64,000 nt of DNA from Pirellula sp. (lineage in GTDB: Bacteria; Planctomycetota; Planctomycetia; Pirellulales; Pirellulaceae), in NCBI GenBank assembly GCA_021300155.1, contig JAJTID010000005.1:1-64000 (forward strand). The letters are read 5' to 3'. Position 1 is the stretch's first letter. Each line of letters opens with the position of its first letter. Below, one piece after another: positions 36,148 through 44,757 of the stretch. A program made the position numbers and the translations under genes. The notes beneath the pieces are model-generated. The model did not search any database. It saw only the letters and a list, made by a program, of their open reading frames with translations, and was not told the DNA's origin.

Positions 36148-36282
36148 GTAGGTCATTTATCTATTCCGCCCCAATTCTCTCGTGCTAGCTAATTATTTTC
36201 CTATGAAACTGGTGCCCGAGTACCGATCAAAATGTTGGCTCATGGAAATGCAGGCTGTGGAATGGATTCAGGATCGAGCATC

Positions 36283-37767
36283 ATGCGAATGCACAACTAC
36301 CATATTACTGCCTGTTTGGTTTCGGCATTCTCCGCGATGGCAATGGCACAGGAGGGATATATTCAGGCCCCCGCGGGGTTAGGCATGAATGAATCAAAAC
36401 CTCAACCCGCTTACACAATCGCGGCCCCATACGACGAACCGATTGACGTCCAAGAACTAACCCTTCGCCTGCAAACGTTAGAGGACAAAGAACGTCAAAC
36501 GGCGGTGCAATGGAAGAAGCTCCAAGACGCAAAAAAGCCTAGCGCCGAGAAGCCGAAGCTCCCCAACGTCGCCATCAATGGAGTGTTTCAAGCGGATGCG
36601 GTGAGCTTTAATCAAGGTGAAACAAGCAAAGAAGCGTACGGACGAATCGATGGCGGAGCCGACTTTCGACGGGCTAGACTAAGTGCAAAAGGCGCGGTCT
36701 CTGATCGCATGGATTACTTCATGCAGATGGATTTTGGTTTTTTCGGACGTCCGACATTCACCGATGTGTGGGCTGACTTTAAGGACGTAGGAAGCCTCGG
36801 TACTGTTCGTGTAGGTCAATGGAAGCAACCGTTCGGCTTGGAGACTGTTAGCAGTTTTCGATATACCACATTCATGGAACGCTCATCGCTTTTTCAAGCA
36901 TTCACACCATTCCGCCATATTGGAGTTGGCTTCTACAATCATGATGACAATCTCGATTGGACTTGGGCTGCATCTTACTTTCGAACCGGACAAGATCAGT
37001 TCGGCGGCTCGCTGAGCACCGACGGTGGCAACGGTGGGGCTGGGCGATTGACACATTTGCTTTGGCACAATGGCCCGAAGGGCGAAGACTACTTGCACGT
37101 CGGTGCTGGATACTTTCTGAACTCCCCACCCAACGATCGTATTCGATTCCGAAGTATTCCTGAAATTTTTGTCGGTGAGTTTGTGGTTCCGACAGGGGTC
37201 CCACTTGGGACGAGCGGACAACCTGTGCCCGATGTCGCCAATGGTACGCCCTTCTTTGTGGATACCGGGACGATTGCGGGAACAAACTTGACACAAACGA
37301 TTGGCTTAGAGTCGCTATGGGTGCGGGGCCCTCTTTCTTGGCAGAGTGAAGCGATGGGGTGTTTTGTAGATACTAGCCAAAATGGAAACGCTTTTCTCAA
37401 CGGCGCGTACTCACAAGTGGGATGGTTTTTAACCGGCGAGCATCGCCCCTACGATCGAAAGTCTGGAGCCATCGATCGTGTAATGCCGTTCCATAGCGTT
37501 TCCAAATGCGGAGGTGGTTGGGGGGCGTGGGAGATTGCTGGACGATGGTCCTATCTGGATGTTACCGACGGACAGATCATCGGCGGCTTGATGCAGAACA
37601 TGACAGTTGGGCTCAATTGGTATGTGAACCCGAACTGCAAATGCGTTTTCAATTACATTCACTCATGGGCTGATTCGCGACCTATTCGCAATGGAGTTAT
37701 CCAATCGAATGATTTCATCAGTTCGCAAACGGATGCATTTGGATTGCGCTGCCAGCTAGACTTTTAG
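36283..37767 (+). CDS. Outer-membrane anion porin, OprO/OprP-like
   Basis: The 494-residue product starts with a signal peptide (MRMHNYHITACLVSAFSAMAMAQ). A short coiled stretch follows (LTLRLQTLEDKERQTAVQWK), then a beta-barrel of the OprO/OprP (phosphate-selective porin) type with many alternating strands: RIDGGADFRRARLSAKGAVS, MDYFMQMDFGFFG, VRVGQWKQPFGLE, and a terminal strand ending in Phe (FGLRCQLDF), as needed for barrel assembly. The frame opens at 36232, but the ATG at 36283 places the signal peptide at the start and has an AGGA nine bases upstream. It is 135 nt downstream of the sensor kinase. An outer-membrane anion channel next to a bicarbonate system could admit bicarbonate; this is inference. 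Confidence 0.87.
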   Translation: MRMHNYHITACLVSAFSAMAMAQEGYIQAPAGLGMNESKPQPAYTIAAPYDEPIDVQELTLRLQTLEDKERQTAVQWKKLQDAKKPSAEKPKLPNVAINGVFQADAVSFNQGETSKEAYGRIDGGADFRRARLSAKGAVSDRMDYFMQMDFGFFGRPTFTDVWADFKDVGSLGTVRVGQWKQPFGLETVSSFRYTTFMERSSLFQAFTPFRHIGVGFYNHDDNLDWTWAASYFRTGQDQFGGSLSTDGGNGGAGRLTHLLWHNGPKGEDYLHVGAGYFLNSPPNDRIRFRSIPEIFVGEFVVPTGVPLGTSGQPVPDVANGTPFFVDTGTIAGTNLTQTIGLESLWVRGPLSWQSEAMGCFVDTSQNGNAFLNGAYSQVGWFLTGEHRPYDRKSGAIDRVMPFHSVSKCGGGWGAWEIAGRWSYLDVTDGQIIGGLMQNMTVGLNWYVNPNCKCVFNYIHSWADSRPIRNGVIQSNDFISSQTDAFGLRCQLDF

Positions 37768-37795
37768 CCCAGTGCGCATAAGTGCTCAGAGTAAA

Positions 37796-37884
37796 GCAGT
37801 TGTCCTCAACTGCTTGACGCCAGGGAATCGGTCCCAATCGAGGGCAGAGTTGACTGGCACTGCTGAAACAGTTGGGGACAACCG
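37796..37884. other. Two related hairpins after the porin gene
   Basis: GCAGTTG/CAACTGC with loop TCCT (37796-37813) is a perfect seven-pair hairpin. About 70 bases on, AACAGTTG/CAACCGTT with loop GGGA (about 37867-37886) has seven of eight pairs. The two are near-inverted copies of each other with nearly complementary loops. No T-run follows, so neither is a standard terminator. Confidence 0.5.
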
Positions 37885-37924
37885 TTCTACGATGAGGTAT
37901 TGGCTTTTGCCGATGTCGCAATTG

Positions 37925-38259
37925 ATATTCAGGACAGCTTTCCTTGAACGCCTATCGTTCCGCGAAACCCTCGCGGTCGTAGCATACCCTCAGTCGGCCC
38001 TTTGGAGTTGGCAAGGAACATTCATAGAACGCGAAGTGGCTAGCCGCCCTGTCGTTGCCAAGGATATCCGGTTCGCCACCAGTTAGTTCCATTTCATTAT
38101 CGACCACAACTTCGCGGGATCGCGTTGCAGCCGCGTTTCAACTTCTTCTCATACAACGCCTTCGTGGCGATTCATGTTCTCTGCAAACCGGGCTTTTAGC
38201 GTGGAAAGCAACGAAACGCTCTGTTGAGTGGTGAACCGAGTCTTCGATTTGGTGCTCAT
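37925..38259 (-). pseudogene. Broken DUF4256-type gene
   Basis: On the minus strand an ATG at 38259 opens a frame reading LSTLKARFAENMNRHEGVV. This matches the start of DUF4256 proteins (LKARFEKNMNRHKGxEW). A TGA (38149-38151) sits where the family has Trp, and the frame then continues with RDPAKLWS. A one-base deletion near 38099 shifts the frame to NEMELTGGEPDIL (family: NEMERTGGEPDVV), then FYECSLPTPKGRLRVCYDRE. A TAG follows at 37952-37954, and similarity fades soon after. One frameshift and two stop codons make it a clear pseudogene. The intact protein has about 190 residues and unknown function. It fills most of the gap between porin and rhamnulokinase. Confidence 0.8.
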
Positions 38260-38309
38260 CCGGCCGTCTTGCTTTCACGAGAATTCCGCAGGAGATTGTT
38301 CGTGTCAAT

Positions 38310-39800
38310 CTAGCGAGTTGCAATTTCCTTCAACCGCGAAGCAGCTTCGATCCAAACATCTGAATTCTTCGGTTCATAATTCTGAATATCGGGCATCGAT
38401 CGCATCCAACTACGAACCTCGACGATGGAACTGAATCGCCCCATAGCGACACATTGAGCTGCAACATTCCCAAGTGCAGTAGCTTCGACGGGTCCTGCGA
38501 CGACGCGGCGATTACACGCGTCCGACGTCATTTGACAAAGCAGTTTGTTCTGGACCCCGCCACCAACGATGTGGATGGTCTCAATCGAATATCCAATCAA
38601 GGATTCCAGCCCATGCAAGCACTCGCGATATCGCAACGCCAAACTCTCCAACGTCGCGCGCGCCAATCCTGCATCGTCCGGGATGGATTGATGTGTCTTT
38701 CGCAGATACTCTTCGACAGCGGTCAGCATGTCATCCGGAGCTATGAACATGGCGTGCTCAAGATCAATAAATGATTGAAGCGGTTTGGCCTGCGATGCTA
38801 TCCGCGTAAGCTCGTCCCAAGAATACTCTTTACCTCGCCTCTTCCATGATGCTCGGAGCTGTTGAAATGGCCACAAGCCCGCGATATTTTTCAACAGTCG
38901 AACGCTACCGTCAGCGCCTCCTTCGTTCGTAAAGTTCAGTTCCAAACAACGATCACTAAGAACAGGTGCAGCGAGTTCGACGCCCATCAAGGACCATGTT
39001 CCACTACTGATGTAGCACCAATTGGGTTTCGCTTCAGCGAACCCCGATGCGGGAACTGCGATCACCGCAGAGCCTGTGTCGTGCGTTGCGGGGACAATCA
39101 CTTCACAGCCGTCGTGCAAACCGGTTCTTTGTCGCAGTTTGGCTTTGACACTTCCAAGCTTCGTTCCTGGCTGTATTGGATCTAGAAACAATTTGCTCGG
39201 AATATGGAGAGCATCCAAGATCTTGGTGGACCATTTCTTCGTCGTCGGGTCGAGAAACTGCGTGGTGCTCGCGTTAGTGTATTCGTTTGTCTTCTCGCCT
39301 GTGAGTTGCCAATTCAAAAAATCCGGCACCATCAAAAACTGTTCTGCTATATCTAGCACGGGTGAACCCTCGAGACGCATGCTCCAGAGTTGATAGAGCG
39401 TGTTGATCTCCATGAATTGAATGCCACTGTTCCGGAAGATATCCGTCTTCGATAACTTCTCGAACGCCTTGAGCATCGTTCCGTTGGTTCGTGCATCCCT
39501 ATAGCAGAAACCGGGACCGAGCAAATCATCTTGTTTATCCAGCAGCACGTAATCGACGCCCCAAGTATCCACACCGACACTTCGAATGCGAGTTCCGAAT
39601 TGCTGGGCTGCGAGACTGATTCCCCGTTCTATCTGTTGCCATAGACCGAGCAAATCCCAATGGAGTCTCTTCCCAACATGGACAGGGGAATTCTCAAAGC
39701 GATGAACATCAACCAATTGAATCCGATCGCTCAAAATCTCAGCCGCGATCACACGACCACTCGAAGCACCTAAGTCAACGGCTAATACGATGTCAGACAT
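38310..39800 (-). CDS. rhaB: L-rhamnulose kinase
   Basis: This 496-residue FGGY-family kinase should phosphorylate L-rhamnulose with ATP to rhamnulose-1-phosphate in the cytoplasm. The rhamnulokinase pattern is clear: VLAVDLGASSGRVIAAEI with the phosphate-binding loop, HRFENSPVHVGKRLHWD, SVGVDTWGVDYVLLDKQ, CYRDARTNG, WQLTGEKTNEYTNASTTQ, the ATP-site IVPATHDTGSAVIAVP, YISSGTWSLMGVEL, and IHIVGGGVQNKLLCQMTSDA near the C-terminus. The length is normal. No other rhamnose genes are adjacent; the dead DUF4256 gene lies downstream. Sulfated rhamnose-containing polysaccharides are common algal substrates, so a link to the sulfatases is possible but not shown. Confidence 0.93.
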   Translation of the reverse strand: MSDIVLAVDLGASSGRVIAAEILSDRIQLVDVHRFENSPVHVGKRLHWDLLGLWQQIERGISLAAQQFGTRIRSVGVDTWGVDYVLLDKQDDLLGPGFCYRDARTNGTMLKAFEKLSKTDIFRNSGIQFMEINTLYQLWSMRLEGSPVLDIAEQFLMVPDFLNWQLTGEKTNEYTNASTTQFLDPTTKKWSTKILDALHIPSKLFLDPIQPGTKLGSVKAKLRQRTGLHDGCEVIVPATHDTGSAVIAVPASGFAEAKPNWCYISSGTWSLMGVELAAPVLSDRCLELNFTNEGGADGSVRLLKNIAGLWPFQQLRASWKRRGKEYSWDELTRIASQAKPLQSFIDLEHAMFIAPDDMLTAVEEYLRKTHQSIPDDAGLARATLESLALRYRECLHGLESLIGYSIETIHIVGGGVQNKLLCQMTSDACNRRVVAGPVEATALGNVAAQCVAMGRFSSIVEVRSWMRSMPDIQNYEPKNSDVWIEAASRLKEIATR

Positions 39801-40182
39801 AATTCTTTATAGAGGAGGAATGGATACGACGATGCTGGAAAATTGAGGATGCCCTCATTCCGAGAGGGGCGGCCAAAAGGCCGGGGAAGGTAATCTTAGT
39901 TGAGCAATTGCCACGAGCACTTCACCCTCCCCTCGCTCGACCCTCCCCTCGCTCGCCCCTCTTCCCTGAGGGAGGGTAGCTTCGCAGGACGGTCTCAAAC
40001 GCGTTCTAGCTCAAAGCCGAAGAACGCCTACCCCGCCAAATCGACTCCATGTGTTTGTAGCATATTTTTCATCCTGCGAGTAGCACGAAGAAACCTTGCA
40101 TGTCATGATTGTAGCCTCCTCCATGATCGTGACGTACCGACCTTTCGAATCTTTTGCCATTAGCAACTCGAATATGCATTCC
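39801..40182. other. Divergent intergenic region with GC-rich tandem repeat
   Basis: The gap between rhamnulokinase and the CBM9-transglutaminase fusion carries GGCC/GGCC with an AAAA loop, a tandem 16-bp repeat (39924-39955) and a CCCTGAGGGAGGG inverted element. This looks like an interspersed repeat rather than coding DNA. No gene or clear promoter was found. Confidence 0.5.
39924..39955. repeat. Tandem 16-bp GC-rich repeat
   Basis: CCCTCCCCTCGCTCG occurs twice in tandem (39924 and 39940, period 16, differing only in the last base of the unit). A third partial copy (CCCCTCTTCCCTGAGGG) follows. The composition differs from the flanking genes and the unit has no reading frame. Confidence 0.85.
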
Positions 40183-43100
40183 ATGAACAAACTCCGCATG
40201 CTGTTTTTCCCTGCTTTGTTCCTCTGTTTCAATCTTGCAACAGCAGATGAACGGATGGGGGATTGGCAACACATGAAGTCTATCCGCCCCGAGGGCTACA
40301 TCTGTTTGTTCTCGAAGAGCCCTATCGAGTTGGACGGGAAACTCGAGGATGCTGCTTGGCAATCAGCCCCGTGGACGGATGACTTTGTCGATATCGAAGG
40401 CGATGCAAAACCGAAACCTCGCCAACGCACTCGCGCGAAGATGCTGTGGGACTCGCAGAATCTATACATTGCTGCTGAGTTGATGGAAACGCATCTTCAA
40501 GGGAAGTTGACGGAACATGATGCTGTGATCTTCCAGGACAACGATTTCGAAGTGTTTATCGATCCGGATGGCGACAATCATCAGTATGTTGAGTTCGAAA
40601 TGAACGCCCTCAACACCACGTGGGATCTGTTGCTCAATCGTCCCTACAAAGATGGTGGGAAAGCGGACAATGGATGGGAATTTGATGGCCTCAAATCCGC
40701 AGTCCATCTCGACGGAACATTGAACGACCCGTCGGATCAAGACAAGGGTTGGACGCTGGAAATCGCGATCCCCTGGACAGCATTCAGAAAATCTCCCGTG
40801 AACGCTTATCCTCCCAAGCAAGGGGATCGATGGCGAATCGACTTCTCCCGAGTGGAATGGCAGTTCGATGTCGTGGATGGCAAGTACGTGAAGAAACCCA
40901 ACACCAAAGAGGACAACTGGGTTTGGTCACCGCAAGGGATCATCGATATGCATCGCCCCGAACGTTGGGGATTCGTGCAATTCGAGAAGGCAGAAACAGT
41001 TCCAGCCAAGTATGTCGAGGATGCCAGCTTGGTGGCTCGTGACACGTTGATGGAAGTCTACCATCGTCAAAGGAGCTTCCATGGTCGAAACAAAAAATGG
41101 GCAACCGCACCAGAGGAGCTTGGAATTTCCGCAGAGAGTCTTCCCACCATCCAACATGTTCGCATCGATCTCAACGACGCCGGCTACCAAGCTTCTTATT
41201 CGGTCAAACCTGCAGGCAAGAACTCATTGCCGGTCTGGAATGTGAACCAAGACTCGCGACTCTGGTCGACCTGGAGAACACTAAGCGACTTGGAGGACCT
41301 AAGTCCCAAGGTAGAAATGGCCCTTACTAAATCCGGGGAGAATCGCCAGCAGCTAGAGCTGGCTCTGGAGCAATGTCCAGACGAACAATTCGAGTCCATG
41401 CAGTTCCTCGTTGCGAATATGCCGGACCGAGACGTGACGAGCTTGAGCGCGAATTTCCTGCTCGAGAATACGCAACTCGCTTGGGAAGCATGGAAGGCTT
41501 CCCCGTGGAAAGATCAAATCACAAAAGAGATCTATCTTAACGAGATCTTGCCTTACGCGAACATCAACGAAAGTCGTGATGACTGGCGTCGAGACTTCCG
41601 AGAACGGTTCTTGCCATTGATTGCTGAGGCAAAAACGATTTCGCAAGCGGCCGCGATGATCAACCAAAAGTTGTTCGCATTAGTCAACGTCCGCTACTCC
41701 ACCAAACGAGCGAAAGCGGATCAAAGCCCACTCGAATCGATGCGATCAGGGCTTGCTTCATGCACTGGTCTATCCATCCTCATGATAGATGCTTGCCGCG
41801 CATGCGGCATTCCTGCTCGTTTTGTTGGCATTCCGTTATGGCCGGACAAGAGCGGTAATCACTCGTGGGTGGAAGTCTGGGACAATGGGTGGCACTTTAC
41901 GGGAGCTTGTGAGGCGAATGGCGACGACCTAGACAAGGCTTGGTTTACCGATCGAGCATCGACTGCGATCCGAGACAATCCGTTACACTCGATTTATGCC
42001 GTTAGCTTTCAGAAAACGCCACTGGCATTCCCTCTCGTTTGGAATCGATCTATCGACTACATCCGAGCGGTCAATGTCACTGATCGTTACACCCAATTGA
42101 AGGTAACGCGCCCCGCGGGAACGGCCAAAACCATGTTTCGCGTCTTGGACTCCAAGACCAAAGAGCGTGTGACGGCGAAACTGAGTATTGCGGATTCGGC
42201 AGGTAAAATTGTTTCAGAAGGCAATTCGAATGATGAGCGATTCGACGCAAACGATCACTTGTCATTTTATCTGCCAGATGGGCACTCGTTCACCGTGACT
42301 GCTTTCTTGGGGGACCAGAAGGTAACGAAGGATTTCAAAGCGGAAAATCGCGACAGACCCATCGAGTTGGTATTGGTATCGACCCAAGGTAGCAATGCCA
42401 CTATCGAGCGCGTCCTTGAATCGCCGACGAATTCGATCGATGCATTGAAGAAGTTTCTCGCGAGCGCGTCCGACTCCAGGCAGCCCATCGAACAGATGGC
42501 AGAATTCAAGAAGCCTCTCTCTCGCGATGAGGCGAAGGAGGCTGCAAGATTGCTTTACGAGGATCGAATATCCAACTTGCGAAAAACTCGTGCTCAGGAG
42601 ATGGAGCAGAATGAGTTGGGCATCGACAATCTCAAGATGCCTTTCGCGTACAAGATCTTTGGCGACAAACCAGCGTCAGGTCGCAGTTTGTACATTTCCA
42701 TGCACGGTGGCGGGGGAGCTCCACCGCGCGTGAACACCCAACAATGGGAGAACCAAAAGAAACTCTATCAAGTAGAAGAAGGTGTGTATCTGGCCCCGCG
42801 AGCACCGACCGATACATGGGATCTTTGGCATCAATCGCATATCGATCGATTCTTTGATCGATTGATCGAGAATTTGATTGTATTCGAGGACGTCAATCCG
42901 AATCGAGTCTTCTTGTTGGGTTACTCCGCAGGAGGAGATGGTGTTTATCAATTGGCTCCGCGACTAGCTGACCGATTTGCGGCCGCTTCGATGATGGCAG
43001 GACATCCCAATGAAACATCACCGCTCGGGCTTCGGAATCTTCCATTTTCGTTACACATGGGTGAAAAAGATTCGGCTTACAATCGAAACAAAATCGCCGC

Positions 43101-43584
43101 CGAGTGGAAGGATAAACTTGCCGAGCTGCGGACTAGCGACCCGAACGGCTACGAGCATTTCGTTAAGATCCACGAGGGCAAAGGGCATTGGATGGACAAG
43201 CAGGATGCGGAAGCGCTTCCGTGGATGGCCAAGTTCGAAAGGAACACAACACCAACAAAGATTGTATGGAAGCAAGATGACGTCAAGGTGAGTCGATTCT
43301 ACTGGCTAGCCGTTGATCCCGCAGAAGTGCGAGACCGCGCCTTGATCGTTGCCAATCGGGATGGCCAGACCATTGAACTGCAATCGACCGAGGCAGATCG
43401 TATTCGGATTTTGCTGAATGATACGCTGATCTATTTCGACAAACCAGTAAAAGTCACATCTGGAGGAAAAACATTATTCGAGGGGCGCGTTGAACGAACG
43501 ATTGCGGCGATATCCAAATCATTGCAGGAGCGTCTTGATGGTACGTTCGTCTACTCCGCAGAGATCACGGTTTCTCTGAAATGA
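40183..43584 (+). CDS. Secreted CBM9-transglutaminase-esterase fusion protein
   Basis: This 1133-residue exported protein has three recognisable parts. Residues about 1-22 are a signal peptide (MNKLRMLFFPALFLCFNLATA). Residues 30-240 form a CBM9-type carbohydrate-binding domain (IELDGKLEDAAWQSAPWTDD, FEVFIDPDGDNHQYVEFEMN). Residues 450-620 hold a transglutaminase-like protease fold with Cys 527 in ASCTGLSIL and His 560 in NHSWVEVW. Residues about 850-1010 form an alpha/beta hydrolase with Ser 915 in LLGYSAGGDGVY and His 1002 in GKGHWMD. A beta-rich tail ends the protein. The frame opens at 40096; the ATG at 40183 gives the signal peptide. A carbohydrate-bound esterase/peptidase is the likely role; the substrate is unknown. 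Confidence 0.9.
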   Translation: MNKLRMLFFPALFLCFNLATADERMGDWQHMKSIRPEGYICLFSKSPIELDGKLEDAAWQSAPWTDDFVDIEGDAKPKPRQRTRAKMLWDSQNLYIAAELMETHLQGKLTEHDAVIFQDNDFEVFIDPDGDNHQYVEFEMNALNTTWDLLLNRPYKDGGKADNGWEFDGLKSAVHLDGTLNDPSDQDKGWTLEIAIPWTAFRKSPVNAYPPKQGDRWRIDFSRVEWQFDVVDGKYVKKPNTKEDNWVWSPQGIIDMHRPERWGFVQFEKAETVPAKYVEDASLVARDTLMEVYHRQRSFHGRNKKWATAPEELGISAESLPTIQHVRIDLNDAGYQASYSVKPAGKNSLPVWNVNQDSRLWSTWRTLSDLEDLSPKVEMALTKSGENRQQLELALEQCPDEQFESMQFLVANMPDRDVTSLSANFLLENTQLAWEAWKASPWKDQITKEIYLNEILPYANINESRDDWRRDFRERFLPLIAEAKTISQAAAMINQKLFALVNVRYSTKRAKADQSPLESMRSGLASCTGLSILMIDACRACGIPARFVGIPLWPDKSGNHSWVEVWDNGWHFTGACEANGDDLDKAWFTDRASTAIRDNPLHSIYAVSFQKTPLAFPLVWNRSIDYIRAVNVTDRYTQLKVTRPAGTAKTMFRVLDSKTKERVTAKLSIADSAGKIVSEGNSNDERFDANDHLSFYLPDGHSFTVTAFLGDQKVTKDFKAENRDRPIELVLVSTQGSNATIERVLESPTNSIDALKKFLASASDSRQPIEQMAEFKKPLSRDEAKEAARLLYEDRISNLRKTRAQEMEQNELGIDNLKMPFAYKIFGDKPASGRSLYISMHGGGGAPPRVNTQQWENQKKLYQVEEGVYLAPRAPTDTWDLWHQSHIDRFFDRLIENLIVFEDVNPNRVFLLGYSAGGDGVYQLAPRLADRFAAASMMAGHPNETSPLGLRNLPFSLHMGEKDSAYNRNKIAAEWKDKLAELRTSDPNGYEHFVKIHEGKGHWMDKQDAEALPWMAKFERNTTPTKIVWKQDDVKVSRFYWLAVDPAEVRDRALIVANRDGQTIELQSTEADRIRILLNDTLIYFDKPVKVTSGGKTLFEGRVERTIAAISKSLQERLDGTFVYSAEITVSLK

Positions 43585-43616
43585 TAAGGTTTGGCTCATC
43601 AGTTTCTTCGTTTAAC

Positions 43617-43722
43617 CGTCAGCCGCTGCGGCTGGAGATTTAACGAGCACGAAAAACCGAAGAACGACGCGTCTCGATTCCCCAAATGCGCAACTTCAAA
43701 ACCTACGCGTCGGGTTGTGGTA
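43617..43722. repeat. Possible REP-type intergenic element
   Basis: Between two convergent genes lies CAGCCG/CGGCTG with a CTG loop (43620-43634), then the palindrome GACGCGTC (43666-43673) and a second ACGCGTC core (43705-43711). Sequences with ACGCGTCGGGTT cores recur between genes in Rhodopirellula-type genomes as I remember them. With a REP-associated transposase relic in the window, a REP-like element is plausible. It may also act as a two-way terminator. Copy number cannot be checked here. Confidence 0.4.
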
Positions 43723-43734
43723 AACAATTTTGGT

Positions 43735-44145
43735 TTAGTCGCTCGAATCTTGCTTCGAATTCATTTGAAGCTTGGAAGCTTGCTCCTCCCTAACTTCGAC
43801 ATAAGCGTCAACAAAAGCACTGTCGTAAGATTGGTATCGTTGGCGTTTGATTTCGTGCGCCCTATGGTGTATTTCCTCGGTTGTGACTGGGCGATATCTT
43901 GACTGAAGATACATGACCCCAGGCCATGCCAGGGAACAGCAACACGACCCGAGGATCAAACCGATGATCATCTTGCCGATCCGTTGCTCTTGGGCTCGTA
44001 TTCGCCCTTGCTCTCTTGCCGCTTCTTGTACGAGAGGTCGAAAGTGTTCGGATGGCACGACATAGTCCTTGGCCGCAAAGATTATTGCTTCCAATTGGCG
44101 CTCTGCTTCATTCGGATTGAAGGCCTCTTCCGTCTTATCTGTCAT
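43735..44145 (-). CDS. Small membrane protein paired with the ECF sigma factor
   Basis: This 136-residue protein has an N-terminal cytoplasmic part (FNPNEAERQLEAIIFAAKDY), one membrane helix (MIIGLILGSCCCSLAWPGVM) and a charged C-terminal part outside. The start ATG at 44145 overlaps the sigma factor gene end by 11 nt, so the two are translated together. Sigma factor genes followed by an overlapping single-pass membrane protein usually encode a sigma/anti-sigma pair; no zinc-finger or other known anti-sigma motif is visible, so the regulator role is inferred from context. Confidence 0.75.
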   Translation of the reverse strand: MTDKTEEAFNPNEAERQLEAIIFAAKDYVVPSEHFRPLVQEAAREQGRIRAQEQRIGKMIIGLILGSCCCSLAWPGVMYLQSRYRPVTTEEIHHRAHEIKRQRYQSYDSAFVDAYVEVREEQASKLQMNSKQDSSD

Positions 44146-44701
44146 GACAAGCCTCACTTTCGAAGACTCGCAACTTGGTCGTTAGCTTTTGCAGCGCGTA
44201 TCGATAGCGGCTGGCTGCGGTCGGCAACGTGCAATCCAAAACGTCCGCGATTTCTTGAAAGGTCAAGCCCTCCCATATCTTGAGCACAACGACCTCGCGT
44301 TGGTCGGTTGGCAAACTTCGGAGGGCCAGCCAAACGGCGCGATGTGTTTCTGCTTGTTCTACTTCATCGACGCTGGTGGAAGTGAGCAGATCCGAGAGGC
44401 CCATACCCAAGGTCCATCGGCGTTTCTTCCGCAGGACAACAAGCGATTCGTTTCGTACCATGCGGAGAAGATAATGCCAGGGATTGTCTGCCTTTGCCAG
44501 AATCAGCGGTCGCGAGACGATAGAAACCAAAGCGGACTGCACCGCATCTTCGGCATCGTGCTGGTTTCGAGTGATGGTTACGGCCAATCGAACGAGCCGA
44601 TCGGCGGTCAAATCATAAAGTCCCGACAAGGCGGGAGGCCCGCCCTCGGCAATCAAGTAACCGTATTTTCGTACTTTTTCGGTAAACAGTAAATCGACCA
44701 T
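44135..44701 (-). CDS. ECF-type RNA polymerase sigma factor
   Basis: This 188-residue sigma-70-family factor has region 2 (LYDLTADRLVRLAVTITRNQ, then DAEDAVQSALVSIVSRP, and WHYLLRMVRNESLVVLRKKR) and region 4 (ALRSLPTDQREVVVLKIWEG, LTFQEIADVLDCTLPTAASR). These bind the -10 and -35 elements of target promoters. Size and order are typical for ECF factors. It overlaps a small membrane protein gene that is a candidate regulator. The target genes are unknown. Confidence 0.92.
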   Translation of the reverse strand: MVDLLFTEKVRKYGYLIAEGGPPALSGLYDLTADRLVRLAVTITRNQHDAEDAVQSALVSIVSRPLILAKADNPWHYLLRMVRNESLVVLRKKRRWTLGMGLSDLLTSTSVDEVEQAETHRAVWLALRSLPTDQREVVVLKIWEGLTFQEIADVLDCTLPTAASRYRYALQKLTTKLRVFESEACHDR

Positions 44702-44757
44702 GGCTTATTGAAGATGCGCAAGGCTCTTGGCTTTGTCTAACGAATTTCAAATAAGAT

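Noticed and set aside
37960-37976. Hairpin CCGCGA/TCGCGG as terminator of the porin or rhaB gene
   Set aside because: It lies inside the DUF4256 pseudogene coding sequence and has no T-run.
44189-44692. 167-codon plus-strand open frame
   Set aside because: It is antisense to the ECF sigma factor, which has clear region 2 and region 4 motifs.
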